DNA of 64,000 nucleotides from Magnetococcales bacterium (GCA_002753565.1 PEAM01000024.1:1-64000), one strand, 5' to 3'; positions 37,625 to 46,213 are shown, counted from the stretch's first letter. A program made the numbers and translations. The notes: generated by a model from the letters alone, not told the origin.

Positions 37625-38461
37625 ATGAAAAAATTGATGGGTTTGTTATTGGCTCTCTTCATACTGGGTTTCAACGGTGCAGCCAGAGCCGACATTCTGG
37701 TTTTGGTTCACGGCTATCTGGGAGATCCGGGAAGTTGGGAAGAGAGCGGTATGGTCTCGGTGTTGGAGAGTAACGGCTGGTACCGGGCCGGTATTGTCAG
37801 CACCGATCCGGGAGGGGGTGTTCACCTGCTTCCGGCCCCGGCGGGTCAAAAACAAGCCAACAAGGTCTATATCACCGCCCTCCCCTCCATCGCTCCTCTG
37901 CAGTTTCAGGCCAACCACCTGCAGTTAATCCTGGCCTTCTTAAAGCAGCGCCATCCCGAGGAGTCCTTCATCCTGGCGGGACACTCCGTCGGCGGTGTTG
38001 TCGCCCGTCTGGCTCTGGTTCAGGGGGCTGTTCCCAACCCCAAAGCGCTCATTACCATCGCCTCCCCCCATTTAGGCACCCCCCGTGCCGGGCAGGCTCT
38101 GGACTTTACCGATGCCCCCTGGCCCATTGAAGTGGTCAAAGATATTTTCGGAGGCCCCCCCTACAGCACCCTCAAATCCTCCCGAAGCCTCTACCAGGAT
38201 ATCTCCGGCCCCTGGCCTGGCACCCTGCTCTATTGGCTCAACAATACCCCCCACCCGGATATCCAATATATCTCCATCCTCCGGGGTCACTCCTTCATGA
38301 TCTGGGGAGACAGCGTTGTGCCAACCGGCAGCCAGGATATGAACAATATTCCAAAGCTTCGAGGAAAATCGGTTGTCTACACCACCGGCACCGGCCACTC
38401 TTTGGTGGCGGCGGATGGTTTTTTACTCAGCGAAATATTAAAATCATTCCAGGCCAACTAG
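37625..38461 (+). CDS. Secreted alpha/beta-hydrolase (lipase/PGAP1-like)
   Basis: The 278-residue protein has a signal peptide (KKLMGLLLALFILGFNGAARA), so the mature enzyme is periplasmic or exported. The alpha/beta-hydrolase signs are the oxyanion strand ILVLVHGYLGDPGSWE, the nucleophile elbow GHSVGG (serine), and a candidate catalytic histidine in TGTGHSLVA near the C-terminus. The FILAGHSVGGVVARLAL and ITIASPHLGTPRAG segments resemble PGAP1/triacylglycerol lipases. The substrate is unknown but likely an acyl ester. It is divergent from fur, from which it is separated by 213 nt. Confidence 0.87.
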   Translation: MKKLMGLLLALFILGFNGAARADILVLVHGYLGDPGSWEESGMVSVLESNGWYRAGIVSTDPGGGVHLLPAPAGQKQANKVYITALPSIAPLQFQANHLQLILAFLKQRHPEESFILAGHSVGGVVARLALVQGAVPNPKALITIASPHLGTPRAGQALDFTDAPWPIEVVKDIFGGPPYSTLKSSRSLYQDISGPWPGTLLYWLNNTPHPDIQYISILRGHSFMIWGDSVVPTGSQDMNNIPKLRGKSVVYTTGTGHSLVAADGFLLSEILKSFQAN

Positions 38462-38552
38462 CCTTACCCTCTTGCCGGGCTGCCCAAGCAGCCCGGCCTG
38501 CTCTCAACCTCGCCAGCCAACAGGGGCGCCTTATCATCCGCTCTGTCCCATC

Positions 38553-39137
38553 ATGATCCCCCCTTCCGGGCATATCCGAGAGCGACTGCTCGCCCAGCTC
38601 ACCACCCTCCTCTCTCGCCACCCAGAGGGCATCAAAGAGTATGAACTCTATCAACAGCTGAAAAAAGCCGGTATCCAACCTTTTTGTGAAGGCTCTCTTA
38701 CCGACCCCCTGGTGCTGTTTCGATGCCATTTTCTGCTCTTTCACCTGCTCTACACTCTTCAAGACCACCTTCGCAGCAGCCAAGGCAAAGATCTTGACAT
38801 TCACTGCCTGAACATCCAAATCAAACCGTGGAACCCTCACCATAACGATACGCTGGAAAAGGTGGACCCTCTGCGAAGTTACTATCTGGATAGTGAGCAG
38901 TTGGAGCAGACCGAACGCCAGGATGTGGAGAAGATGATGGCTGATTTCTGGACAGCATTTACCCACTGGGAGGGGGGAGATGAGGCGTTGGTGGTGCTGG
39001 GTTTGGAAAAGCCGGTCAGTCGGGAGAAGATTAAAAAAACCTATCGCAAGCTGGCAAAAACCCATCACCCCGACCGAGGGGGTGATCCGACTGAATTTCG
39101 TCGCATTACCGCCGCAGCCAAGACATTATTGGATTGA
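38553..39137 (+). CDS. DnaJ-related protein with C-terminal J domain
   Basis: The 194-residue protein has an N-terminal DNA-J-related domain (about 10-130: LLSRHPEGIKEYELYQQLKKAGI..F...SLTDPL.LFRCHFLLFHLLY) and a C-terminal J domain (about 148-194) with the HPD motif in KTHHPDRGGD. J domains stimulate the ATPase of DnaK-type chaperones. The N-terminal domain is known from similar gammaproteobacterial proteins but its client is not. ATG 38553 fits the start of homology; the frame opens at 38472. It runs 90 nt after the lipase-like gene on the same strand. Confidence 0.88.
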   Translation: MIPPSGHIRERLLAQLTTLLSRHPEGIKEYELYQQLKKAGIQPFCEGSLTDPLVLFRCHFLLFHLLYTLQDHLRSSQGKDLDIHCLNIQIKPWNPHHNDTLEKVDPLRSYYLDSEQLEQTERQDVEKMMADFWTAFTHWEGGDEALVVLGLEKPVSREKIKKTYRKLAKTHHPDRGGDPTEFRRITAAAKTLLD

Positions 39138-39236
39138 CCCAGCCCCCTCTTGCCAAGGGAAAACAGACCGTCATCATGAGCTTATTGAATGATAGGTATA
39201 ATAATTGCATCTCTCGTATCAGTCACTCAATACGGT

Positions 39237-39276
39237 ACAGGCCCAAGACCAAGGGTTCACTCGGCCTTGGGCCTGT
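39237..39276 (+). terminator. Hairpin after the DnaJ-related gene
   Basis: ACAGGCCCAAG (39237-39247) pairs with CTTGGGCCTGT (39266-39276), an 11-bp perfect stem with an 18-nt loop. No T tract follows, so termination is uncertain. A TATAAT hexamer at 39197-39202 lies just upstream but without a recognisable -35 box; the hairpin could instead sit in the leader of the PilZ gene. Confidence 0.4.
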
Positions 39277-39417
39277 CAAGGAGTCGTCTACTGTGATGGG
39301 CGGTCTTTTGACCAACTGTCACTCGTGATGCGTTGATGAGACACCATCTCTTTATACATGATGGATTTTTGTCATCATTCCCAGGCTGCACCGCCAGGAT
39401 ATTGGAGTATCAACCAA

Positions 39418-40278
39418 ATGGAATATCTCGATTTTCTCTATCAATCCGCTCCCAAAGCCAAAAGCATCGGCTTATCCAAGGCGCCCAACGATGCGGTCAT
39501 TCTTGATAACAAAAAAAACCTCATGCAGCTATTGACTCTCATGACCATGGAGGGAGATTTCCCCATCCACGTCAAGATTGGCAATCAAATTTTCGATTAC
39601 CACTCCTTCCTGAAAGTGGATATTATCGGCGGTATCCAGAGTGAAGCCAATCTGTTTCTCATGATCGATGCCCTGGACCCGGCTATTGGCAATCTGCGCA
39701 TTCGAAAATGCGATTCAGTGGTGCTGAAAATGAACACCAGCCGCTATAACCTCGCCTTTCATGTCGACTTTCTCGAAATGGTGGAGCGGAACATTCTTAA
39801 GCTCTCCTTTCCCGATCAGATGACCGTTCGAACCGAAAAAAGGGCTGCCATACGTGTCTCCATCGATAAAAAATGGGGCCTCAAAACCCAGGTTACCCGC
39901 GATGCCGGCATCACCTTTCCGGTTAATCTGCTCAACATCAGCAGTGGTGGGGTCTATTTCCAACCCAAAGGCTCACTCCCCTCCATTATCAATGGTGGGC
40001 ACGTGGTCTGCCATTTCAAGTGGAAATCGCAAAAAATCAACTGCAACACCCAAGCAACCATTATCGAACATCAAGTGATTGATGAGGTACTCTACTACCG
40101 GGCCCGGTTCCAGTTCGAACAGTATGACTCTGCCATGCGTGAACTGGAGGCCCTGGTCGCTACGGCTCAACTGAGGCTGATCAAACGACGCCGGGAGATG
40201 TTCAAGGAGTTCAAAACTCCGACGGAGATCGGCAAAGACAGTTTGGAGCGCATCATCAATGGTAAAAAAGGGAAATAA
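39418..40278 (+). CDS. PilZ-domain protein (YcgR-like)
   Basis: The protein of about 286 residues has an N-terminal YcgR-type domain (about 40-135: HVKIGNQIFDYHSFLKVD...FLMIDALDP) and a PilZ domain from about 140. The c-di-GMP-binding motifs RAAIR (RxxxR-like) and NISSGGVYF ((D/N)xSxxG) are both present, so binding is likely. YcgR-like proteins couple c-di-GMP to flagellar motor braking or other motility changes. The C-terminus adds a basic helical extension (RLIKRRREMFKEFK). ATG 39418 has GGAG 10 nt upstream; ATG 39358 also opens the frame without a good site. The chemoreceptor at 22.5 kb is the only other motility gene here. Confidence 0.87.
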   Translation: MEYLDFLYQSAPKAKSIGLSKAPNDAVILDNKKNLMQLLTLMTMEGDFPIHVKIGNQIFDYHSFLKVDIIGGIQSEANLFLMIDALDPAIGNLRIRKCDSVVLKMNTSRYNLAFHVDFLEMVERNILKLSFPDQMTVRTEKRAAIRVSIDKKWGLKTQVTRDAGITFPVNLLNISSGGVYFQPKGSLPSIINGGHVVCHFKWKSQKINCNTQATIIEHQVIDEVLYYRARFQFEQYDSAMRELEALVATAQLRLIKRRREMFKEFKTPTEIGKDSLERIINGKKGK

Positions 40279-40312
40279 CCCCCCTTTCAGCCTGGCCCCA
40301 ACACAGTCTGGC

Positions 40313-40570
40313 TTAACCGTCAAGCCCCAACAACGATTTGAAAAAGTGGCCTAGAATCCCCATCACCACCCCAATCATCCCCCCTGCCAGCATTCCGTTG
40401 AGGGCCGCTTTGCGTTCGACCGTACGCAACCGCTCATCCAGTTTGCCCATCCACTGGGTCTGCTCCTGCTGTCGGCGTTGAATGGTCTCCAACACCCCCT
40501 GCATCTTACCCATTGCCAAGAGGAGATCATGGAGGATACCCGCCTGATTATTTACCGCTTGACCTTTCAT
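40313..40570 (-). CDS. Phage-type holin-like small membrane protein
   Basis: The 85-residue protein has a coiled-coil N-terminal part (LLLAMGKMQGVLETIQRRQQ, then KLDERLRTVERKAAL) and one C-terminal membrane helix (GMLAGGMIGVVMGILGHFF), the layout of XhlA-type phage haemolysin/holin accessory proteins. Its ATG overlaps the stop of the endolysin-like gene by ATGA (40570-40567), as in lysis cassettes. No capsid, tail or integrase gene is near, so it is a domesticated or remnant module. The family call is by layout, not by a specific motif. Confidence 0.65.
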   Translation of the reverse strand: MKGQAVNNQAGILHDLLLAMGKMQGVLETIQRRQQEQTQWMGKLDERLRTVERKAALNGMLAGGMIGVVMGILGHFFKSLLGLDG

Positions 40571-41049
40571 CTTCTCCCACCCCCAGCTACATGGCTGCGC
40601 CAGTTTTGCCTGAATTCAGCCTCGGTACCTGCCCCCAACACGGTATTGTAATATCGCTTCCAATAGGCCGCCAACCCAGCCACATCCTGTTCATCGGGCA
40701 GGGCCCTTGCGACACGGCGATAGTGCAGCCGACACATGACGGCAGCCAAAAGCAGATCTGTCACCATCTCTTCTGGTTCAGGCTCCCTGGGCCAGCGAAC
40801 AGCAAGGCGTTGGACAATACGGGGTTGATACGCCAGATAGTTTTGCCAAATATCCCGATAAGTGGCTGGCTCCATCTGAAACACCCCCAAGGCTGGTCCC
40901 GACCCCAACTGACGCAGATAGCGCCCCAATGCCGACTCCTGCGCGGCGGTGCCCAAAAGCAAAGCCTCTGCTCCCCGACCCTCCATTGCCAATAGAGTCA
41001 GGGCTGGTCTGATGATATAGTGGCGAAAATGGGTTGGATCTATTCCCAC
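40567..41049 (-). CDS. Phage-like lysozyme/transglycosylase-type endolysin
   Basis: The 160-residue protein carries the pattern ALLLGTAAQESALGRYLRQLG.GPALGVFQMEPATY.DIW..YL, in which the glutamate of AQES is in the place of the catalytic acid of lysozyme-like transglycosylases. The C-terminus LAAYWKRYYNT.LGAGTEAEF..NW resembles phage-encoded relatives. There is no signal peptide, which fits holin-dependent release. It would cut peptidoglycan glycan strands. It is translationally coupled to the downstream holin-like gene and divergent from the DUF123 gene. Confidence 0.75.
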   Translation of the reverse strand: MGIDPTHFRHYIIRPALTLLAMEGRGAEALLLGTAAQESALGRYLRQLGSGPALGVFQMEPATYRDIWQNYLAYQPRIVQRLAVRWPREPEPEEMVTDLLLAAVMCRLHYRRVARALPDEQDVAGLAAYWKRYYNTVLGAGTEAEFRQNWRSHVAGGGRR

Positions 41050-41203
41050 GTTGCTCTCTCCTCAATAAGGGGTTATCTCTCTTTCCGCAACCAACGGATT
41101 CTATTGAGGAACAACAAAACAGATTGGTGATTGGATTACCCCGTGTCTCCCTTCAGCAGTGGAGGGGTCGAGTTGTTGTTTTTGCCTGAAGGAGCCCCCT
41201 CTC

Positions 41204-41683
41204 TTGGCCACCTATGTGCTGCTTATTCAGTTAACAAAAAACCAGACCGTTACCGTCGGCGCTCGAGGGGAGATCTTCTTGGCGCAAGGGTGTTATCTTT
41301 ATGTGGGGTCTGCTCGGAAGCATTGGGAAAAACGGGTGGGAAGACACTGTCAGAAAAACAAGAAAAAACGGTGGCATATCGACTACATACTGGGGGCAGA
41401 CGGGGCCTCTGTCCGGGAGGTATGGATCAGCGAACAAAACCGGGAGTGCCGCACCAATCTGGCCTTATTAAAGATACCCGGAGTTGACATTCCCGCCCCT
41501 CGCATTGGCTCCTCCGACTGCCGCTGTCCAGCCCATTTTCTTGTGACCGGAGAGGGGTTTTCTCCCCTTCGAAAAAAATTAAAAAACGGGCCGTTTCACC
41601 CGGTTCTCCTGGCAGATATCTACCAACAACCGCAGCAAACCCCATCGGCCTCTACAGAAAAAACCGCCAGATCGGCAGGGTAA
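41204..41683 (+). CDS. DUF123 (GIY-YIG-like) protein
   Basis: The 159-residue protein matches DUF123: TYVLLIQL......VTVGARGEIFLAQGCYLYVGSA.KHWEKRVGRH, then WHIDYIL and NLALLKIPG....APRIGSSDCRCPAHF. The family is related to GIY-YIG nucleases and is fused to endonuclease III in some archaea; its activity is unproven. The preferred start is TTG 41204 with AAGGAG 9 nt upstream, because homology begins at once (ATYVLLI); the frame is open from 41159. Its 3' end overlaps the convergent AEC transporter gene by 32 nt. Confidence 0.85.
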   Translation: MATYVLLIQLTKNQTVTVGARGEIFLAQGCYLYVGSARKHWEKRVGRHCQKNKKKRWHIDYILGADGASVREVWISEQNRECRTNLALLKIPGVDIPAPRIGSSDCRCPAHFLVTGEGFSPLRKKLKNGPFHPVLLADIYQQPQQTPSASTEKTARSAG

Positions 41684-42554
41684 CATAAGAGGATAACAGC
41701 CCCACCCCAACCATGGCGGCCATTAAATCCGGCGCCAACCCCGCCGCAATGGCTAAAGCGCCGGCGGTAATCATGGAGGGCATGGCTGCCTCAAAAATGG
41801 CAATCCGAGCCGGGTCTCCCTCCAGACCAAGCCAGCTACAGACCAGCAACGCCACCAGGGGGGCAATAAACAGCTTTAAACCCAACCCTGCCAACAGGGG
41901 TTTGACATACTGTTTTTCCAGATGAAAAGTCAGCTGCAACCCCACAGCCACCATCACCACCGGCACCAAGGTAGCCGCCAATCGCTCTAGAATAGAGGTC
42001 ACCATCGCTGGCAAAACCCACCCCTGAGAGGCGATGATGGCCGCAGCCAGGAGGGCGAGAAAAGGGGGAAAGGTTAGAATCTTATGGATAATTTTTCGGG
42101 CAGAAACAGCACCATCGCCCGAATAGACAGCCAGAATCAAGGCACCATAAATGGTCAGACCCGGAAAGGTGCCCAACTGATCGTACAGCACCCCATACGG
42201 CACCAAGTCGGCGCCAAACAGCGCGTCGATCATGGGAATCCCCAAAAAGGAGGTGTTCCCCAACGGAACCACCATCAACAGCCCGCCGACAATCGAGCGG
42301 CTCCAACCCAAAAAGCGCCCCAAAACCACCACAGCCCCAGCCGAAAACCCCATCATCAGCCACGGCATGAGAATCGGTGTCAACAGTTCGGTAGAGAAGG
42401 TCAACTTGGGAACCTGAATCAAGATCAGGGCCGGTAGGGAGAGATAGATGACATACTGATTAAACGACAGCGCCGCCGACTCGTGAAACAGCCCCAGACG
42501 ACGCAGACCCATGCCGGAAAAAAGCAGGAGCAGAATAAAAATGAAATTTTCCAT
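41652..42554 (-). CDS. AEC-family transporter (auxin efflux carrier type)
   Basis: The 300-residue inner-membrane protein has about ten hydrophobic helices in two halves, with the AEC signs FNQYVIYLSLPALI near the start and LGNTSFLGIPMIDALFG in the first half; the second half has GLKLFIAPLVALLV and EAAMPSMITAGALA. AEC carriers export organic anions such as malate or auxin-like acids, but the substrate cannot be read from sequence. The Shine-Dalgarno site is weak. It follows the carbamoyltransferase gene by 46 nt on the same strand and could be co-transcribed. Confidence 0.93.
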   Translation of the reverse strand: MENFIFILLLLFSGMGLRRLGLFHESAALSFNQYVIYLSLPALILIQVPKLTFSTELLTPILMPWLMMGFSAGAVVVLGRFLGWSRSIVGGLLMVVPLGNTSFLGIPMIDALFGADLVPYGVLYDQLGTFPGLTIYGALILAVYSGDGAVSARKIIHKILTFPPFLALLAAAIIASQGWVLPAMVTSILERLAATLVPVVMVAVGLQLTFHLEKQYVKPLLAGLGLKLFIAPLVALLVCSWLGLEGDPARIAIFEAAMPSMITAGALAIAAGLAPDLMAAMVGVGLLSSYVTLPIWRFFL

Positions 42555-42600
42555 AATATCAGATTGATACTGTCTTTAACTCAACAAGAGAGAGGGCAGG

Positions 42601-44436
42601 CTAATCCAGTTCGAAGGTATCCTTATAATCCTGACTCAACCGAGAATCCTGATCCTCTTTTCTCAGCAGACAGTTGCCCACTGCCAAAGTCTCGATTCCA
42701 GTACCCATAAAACAGCGGAAGGCGTCTTCCGGGGAAGCGACAATAGGCTCCCCCCTGACATTAAAGCTGGTGTTGACCACCAACGCGCAACCGGTCAACG
42801 CCTTAAATTGGCAGATGAGCGCATGATAGCGGGGGTTGGTCTCCCGGTGGACGGTCTGAATCCGTGCCGAATAGTCCACATGGGTAACAGCAGGAATTTC
42901 TGAGCGGGGCACATGGAGCTTCTCAATACCAAACAGCGCCTCCTCATCGTCGGTCATCTTTCGGCGTCGATTGAGGGCAACCCCATCCACCAAAAGCATA
43001 TAGGGGCTATCCCCCTCCAGCTCAAACCACGCCGCCACATCTTCCCTCAAAACTGACGGGGCAAACGGGCGGAAGGACTCTCTAAATTTTACCTTTAGAT
43101 TTAAGACCGACTGCATCGAAGCCGAACGGGGATCCCCCAGGATGGAGCGTCCTCCCAAAGCCCGAGGACCAAACTCCATCCGCCCCTGAAACCATCCCAA
43201 CGCTCGACCGGCCTGCAGATCCTCGGCACACCGCAGCAACAGCTCCGGCTCCTCCAACACCTCAAATTTGGCCCCCAACGCCATCAAGCGAGCCTCAACA
43301 TCCTTTTGCTCAAAGGCCGGCCCCAAATAGGAGCCTTGCATGTGATCCCTGCCACCCAAAGAGAGCCTAGGCTGGTCCAGATGCCAATAATAGGCCGCCA
43401 ACGCCGCCCCCAACGCGCCACCGGCATCCCCGGCTGCAGGCTGGATCCACAGATTCTCTACCGCCCCATCACGGAGCAGTTTACCGTTAGCCACACAGTT
43501 GAGTGCCACCCCACCCGCCAGACAGAGGTTTTTGCTGCCGCTCTCAGCCATCAAACCCCGTGCCAGACGCAAAACCGCCTCCTCGATAACCACCTGAATC
43601 GAGGCGGCCAGATCCATCTGCTTTTGGGTCAACGGCTCTTCCGGCTGTCGAGGGGGGCCACCAAAGAGGGTGTGAAATTTATCGCAGGTCATGGTCAGAC
43701 CGGTGCAATAGTTGAAATAGCTCATATCGAGCCGAAAGCTGCCATCGGCTTTCAGGTCGATAAGGTGGTCAAAAATGGTCTGGGCGTACTTAGGCTCTCC
43801 GTAAGGGGCCAGCCCCATCACCTTGTACTCCCCAGAGTTAACCCGAAAACCGGTGTAGTAGGTAAAAGCCGAGTAGAGAAGTCCCAGAGAGTGGGGAAAA
43901 TGGATCTCCTTGATCAGCTCCAACCGATTTCCCCGGCCAATTCCCGCCGAGGTGGTGGTCCACTCCCCTACCCCGTCCAGGGTTAAAACAGCGGCCTCCT
44001 CAAAAGGGGAGGGATAGAAGGCGCTGGCGGCATGGCTTTGGTGATGCTCGGTAAAAAGCAGCCTCTCAGCCCCGGCAAAATCTGGGTCCATTTGTGTGAG
44101 CGCATCCAAGAGCATCTTTTTTTGGAACAACTTCTCCTTGATCCAGACCAACATGGCCTGACGAAAGGAGCTGAACCCTCGCGGGGAAAAAGCCAGGTAG
44201 GTCTCCAGCAGCCGTTCAAACTTTAGGAAAGGCTTATCATAAAACACCACATAGTCCACCTCCGCTAACGAGACTCCCTCCTCCGCCAGACAGTAGCTGA
44301 TGGCCTCTTCGGGGAAGTCGGGGTCGTGTTTTTTACGGGTAAACCGCTCCTCCTGAGCGGCGGCAACAATCACCCCATCACGGATTAACACCGCTGCACT
44401 ATCGTGGTAATAGGCCGACAGCCCCAGGATTCTCAT
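42601..44436 (-). CDS. NodU/SxtI-family O-carbamoyltransferase
   Basis: The 611-residue protein has the family start ILGLSAYYHDSAAVLIRDG.IVAAAQEERFTRKKHD, the HHQSHAASAFYPSPF motif of the Kae1-like domain that makes carbamoyl-adenylate, and the C-terminal GRMEFGPRALGGRSIL...R and NTSFNVRGEPIV.SPEDA. It moves a carbamoyl group from carbamoyl phosphate to a hydroxyl on an unknown acceptor. GAGGG 7 nt before the ATG overlaps the end of the upstream DUF5989 gene. The neighbours SxtJ and DUF5989 are membrane proteins, which suggests an acceptor at the membrane, possibly a surface glycan or lipid; that is inference. Confidence 0.95.
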   Translation of the reverse strand: MRILGLSAYYHDSAAVLIRDGVIVAAAQEERFTRKKHDPDFPEEAISYCLAEEGVSLAEVDYVVFYDKPFLKFERLLETYLAFSPRGFSSFRQAMLVWIKEKLFQKKMLLDALTQMDPDFAGAERLLFTEHHQSHAASAFYPSPFEEAAVLTLDGVGEWTTTSAGIGRGNRLELIKEIHFPHSLGLLYSAFTYYTGFRVNSGEYKVMGLAPYGEPKYAQTIFDHLIDLKADGSFRLDMSYFNYCTGLTMTCDKFHTLFGGPPRQPEEPLTQKQMDLAASIQVVIEEAVLRLARGLMAESGSKNLCLAGGVALNCVANGKLLRDGAVENLWIQPAAGDAGGALGAALAAYYWHLDQPRLSLGGRDHMQGSYLGPAFEQKDVEARLMALGAKFEVLEEPELLLRCAEDLQAGRALGWFQGRMEFGPRALGGRSILGDPRSASMQSVLNLKVKFRESFRPFAPSVLREDVAAWFELEGDSPYMLLVDGVALNRRRKMTDDEEALFGIEKLHVPRSEIPAVTHVDYSARIQTVHRETNPRYHALICQFKALTGCALVVNTSFNVRGEPIVASPEDAFRCFMGTGIETLAVGNCLLRKEDQDSRLSQDYKDTFELD

Positions 44437-44449
44437 GAATCGACCCTCA

Positions 44450-44599
44450 TTAAAAAAGCGTATAGATGAACGGTGCGACTGCCGATCCCTGACTGAAGAC
44501 CATCAAGGCCCCCAAGAGGATGGCGATAATAAAAAGGGGCAGCAACCAAAATTTTTTTCGGGCCTTCATAAAGGCCCAAAGTTCAGAAAAAAAAGACAT
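44450..44599 (-). CDS. DUF5989-family (SxtK-like) membrane microprotein
   Basis: This 49-residue frame is short and easily missed. It begins SFFSELWAFMKARKKFWLLP, continues with one membrane helix (LFIIAILLGALMVF) and ends GSAVAPFIYTLF, the pattern of DUF5989 proteins. AGGA lies 6 nt before ATG 44599, and its stop codon is inside the ribosome site of the carbamoyltransferase. In saxitoxin clusters the carbamoyltransferase SxtI is accompanied by SxtJ and a tiny SxtK, both of unknown function; the same trio is seen here. Likely an accessory subunit or membrane tether of the carbamoyltransferase (inference). Confidence 0.88.
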   Translation of the reverse strand: MSFFSELWAFMKARKKFWLLPLFIIAILLGALMVFSQGSAVAPFIYTLF

Positions 44600-44626
44600 G
44601 CTCTATCCTAAAAGGGCGAAAAACCG

Positions 44627-45025
44627 TTAAAATTGCTGTTTCATCGTCTCTGGCTCCGGTCCCGGAGGCTCTCTGACAATCCAATAACTTGCCGCCCCTT
44701 TATCGAAAGAGAGCTGTAAGGGGCGTTTGCCAAACAGCCGCATCATCAAAGAGAGGGGAAACAGTATGCCAAAAAAGAACAGCGCCAAAATGAGCGGGGA
44801 GGTTATTCTGTTTAATAACAGGCCAAAACGGGTCCAGAGCCGGTTGAGGGGGGCCAGCAGAACCGGTTTAATCAGGGCCACCAGCAAAAACAGTAGAGCG
44901 ACCCCCCCGGCCCATCCCAAGGGCATCGCACCCCGATCGTAATAGGGCCAGGCGGATATCAACAGAAAAACCACCGTAAAAACAAACCCAAATGATCGGT
45001 CAGAAGAAGATTCTACCGTATCCAT
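44627..45025 (-). CDS. SxtJ-family membrane protein
   Basis: The 132-residue protein has three or four membrane helices (FGFVFTVVFLLISAWPYY, GGVALLFLLVALIKPVLL, ITSPLILALFFFGILFPLSLMM) and the family phrase P.NRLW.RFG.LL..I.SP.....LFF....P.....R..GKRPL, with a hydrophilic C-terminal tail containing SYWI.RE. SxtJ has no assigned biochemical role but is repeatedly encoded beside NodU-type carbamoyltransferases. Here it is first of the trio SxtJ - DUF5989 - carbamoyltransferase, 98 nt behind lptG on the same strand, so it may be read with the LPS export genes. Confidence 0.88.
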   Translation of the reverse strand: MDTVESSSDRSFGFVFTVVFLLISAWPYYDRGAMPLGWAGGVALLFLLVALIKPVLLAPLNRLWTRFGLLLNRITSPLILALFFFGILFPLSLMMRLFGKRPLQLSFDKGAASYWIVREPPGPEPETMKQQF

Positions 45026-45123
45026 AGTCAGCCAACCCCTCTCTCAAGCCTTGCGCCTAATCTGAACCCTGAACAAGGAAAAGCAAGAATCAATCCAATC
45101 CGCTGCTCCTCCTGAGGCTGATT

Positions 45124-46212
45124 CTACCCCTTCTGCCGCGGATCGGCCAGATGGAGGAAGAGAAAACCGCCAATACCCATAAAAAAGACAACCGGCGCCC
45201 AGGCCGAAAGAGCAGCCGGCAGCCGCCCCCCCAACCCCAGGGCGGTTGAAAGATCGACCACAACAAACAGAGCAAACCCCATCAGCAGACCCAAAAGGAT
45301 GGAACGGCTGATCCCCCCTTCCCGAGGCAGCCGCAGGGTGAAGGGAAAAGCCAGCAAAATGGCGGCAATGGTGGTCGCCGGATCTGCCAACTTGCGATGC
45401 AGTGTCACCCAATGAGAGGTAGCGTCTGCCCCCTCTCTCTCCAGGCGTTCTGCCAACAGTCGGAGTTGGTTAATGGAGAGAAATTGGGGATCATCCGGCT
45501 TTTTACCCAGTCGATTGGGGTCCAGCATGACCCGCCACGGCCGCTCCACAAAGCTAACCGCCTGCACCGACTCACCAAAAACATACTCAACCCCATCACG
45601 AAGATACCAGCGACCCTCTTCATAGTGAGCCATTTTGGCCTCTACCCGACTGACCAGATGACGAGCCTCATCAAAACGGAAGACAATCACACGGCTCAAA
45701 CTCTGTTCAGAAAGGCTCCCCTTCTCGGCGTGGATAATCTGCTGCCCACTGCGATACCAGAGATTTCCCGACTCGGTTACCGAAGGGACCGGACGATCCA
45801 GCAGGTGGTCTTGCAGGGTAGAGAAGGTCCGGTTGGTTCGGGGGATGATCTGATCTTGGAGAATGACATGAACCGCCGCAACCAACACCCCCCCCATCAA
45901 AAAGGGGATCAAGATTCGGTAAAGGGAGATACCACTGGCCCGCATGACCGTAATCTCGTTTTGACGGGAGAGTCGGGTCAGCACCACCAAGGTGGTCAAC
46001 AGGGCGATGGAAGGGAGCAACAGGGTGATATAGGCAGGGAGACGGCTCAACATCAGGAGAGAGAGATCCAGCCAATTAAAGTTGACCTTATCGGAGTAGC
46101 GTCGAATGCTCTCCACCCCATCAATGAGCATGAACAGACCCAGAAAAATACCCATGATCTGGGCAAACCCCTGTAGAAACAGTTGCAGAAGATAATAGAA
46201 AAGTACCGGCAT
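45124..46212 (-). CDS. lptG: LPS export permease LptG
   Basis: The 362-residue inner-membrane protein belongs to the YjgP/YjgQ family: N-terminal helices (LFMLIDGVESIRRY; LPAYITLLLPSIALLTTLVVLTRLSRQNEI.VMRASGIS), a periplasmic beta-jellyroll domain and three C-terminal helices. With LptF and the LptB ATPase it extracts LPS from the inner membrane. ATG 46212 has GAAGGA 9 nt upstream and is 1 nt past the lptF stop, so the pair is coupled; the open frame to 46314 lies inside lptF. The GLRM.Y motif region near RASGISLYRI is conserved. lptB is not in the window. Confidence 0.95.
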   Translation of the reverse strand: MPVLFYYLLQLFLQGFAQIMGIFLGLFMLIDGVESIRRYSDKVNFNWLDLSLLMLSRLPAYITLLLPSIALLTTLVVLTRLSRQNEITVMRASGISLYRILIPFLMGGVLVAAVHVILQDQIIPRTNRTFSTLQDHLLDRPVPSVTESGNLWYRSGQQIIHAEKGSLSEQSLSRVIVFRFDEARHLVSRVEAKMAHYEEGRWYLRDGVEYVFGESVQAVSFVERPWRVMLDPNRLGKKPDDPQFLSINQLRLLAERLEREGADATSHWVTLHRKLADPATTIAAILLAFPFTLRLPREGGISRSILLGLLMGFALFVVVDLSTALGLGGRLPAALSAWAPVVFFMGIGGFLFLHLADPRQKG

Positions 46213-46213
46213 A

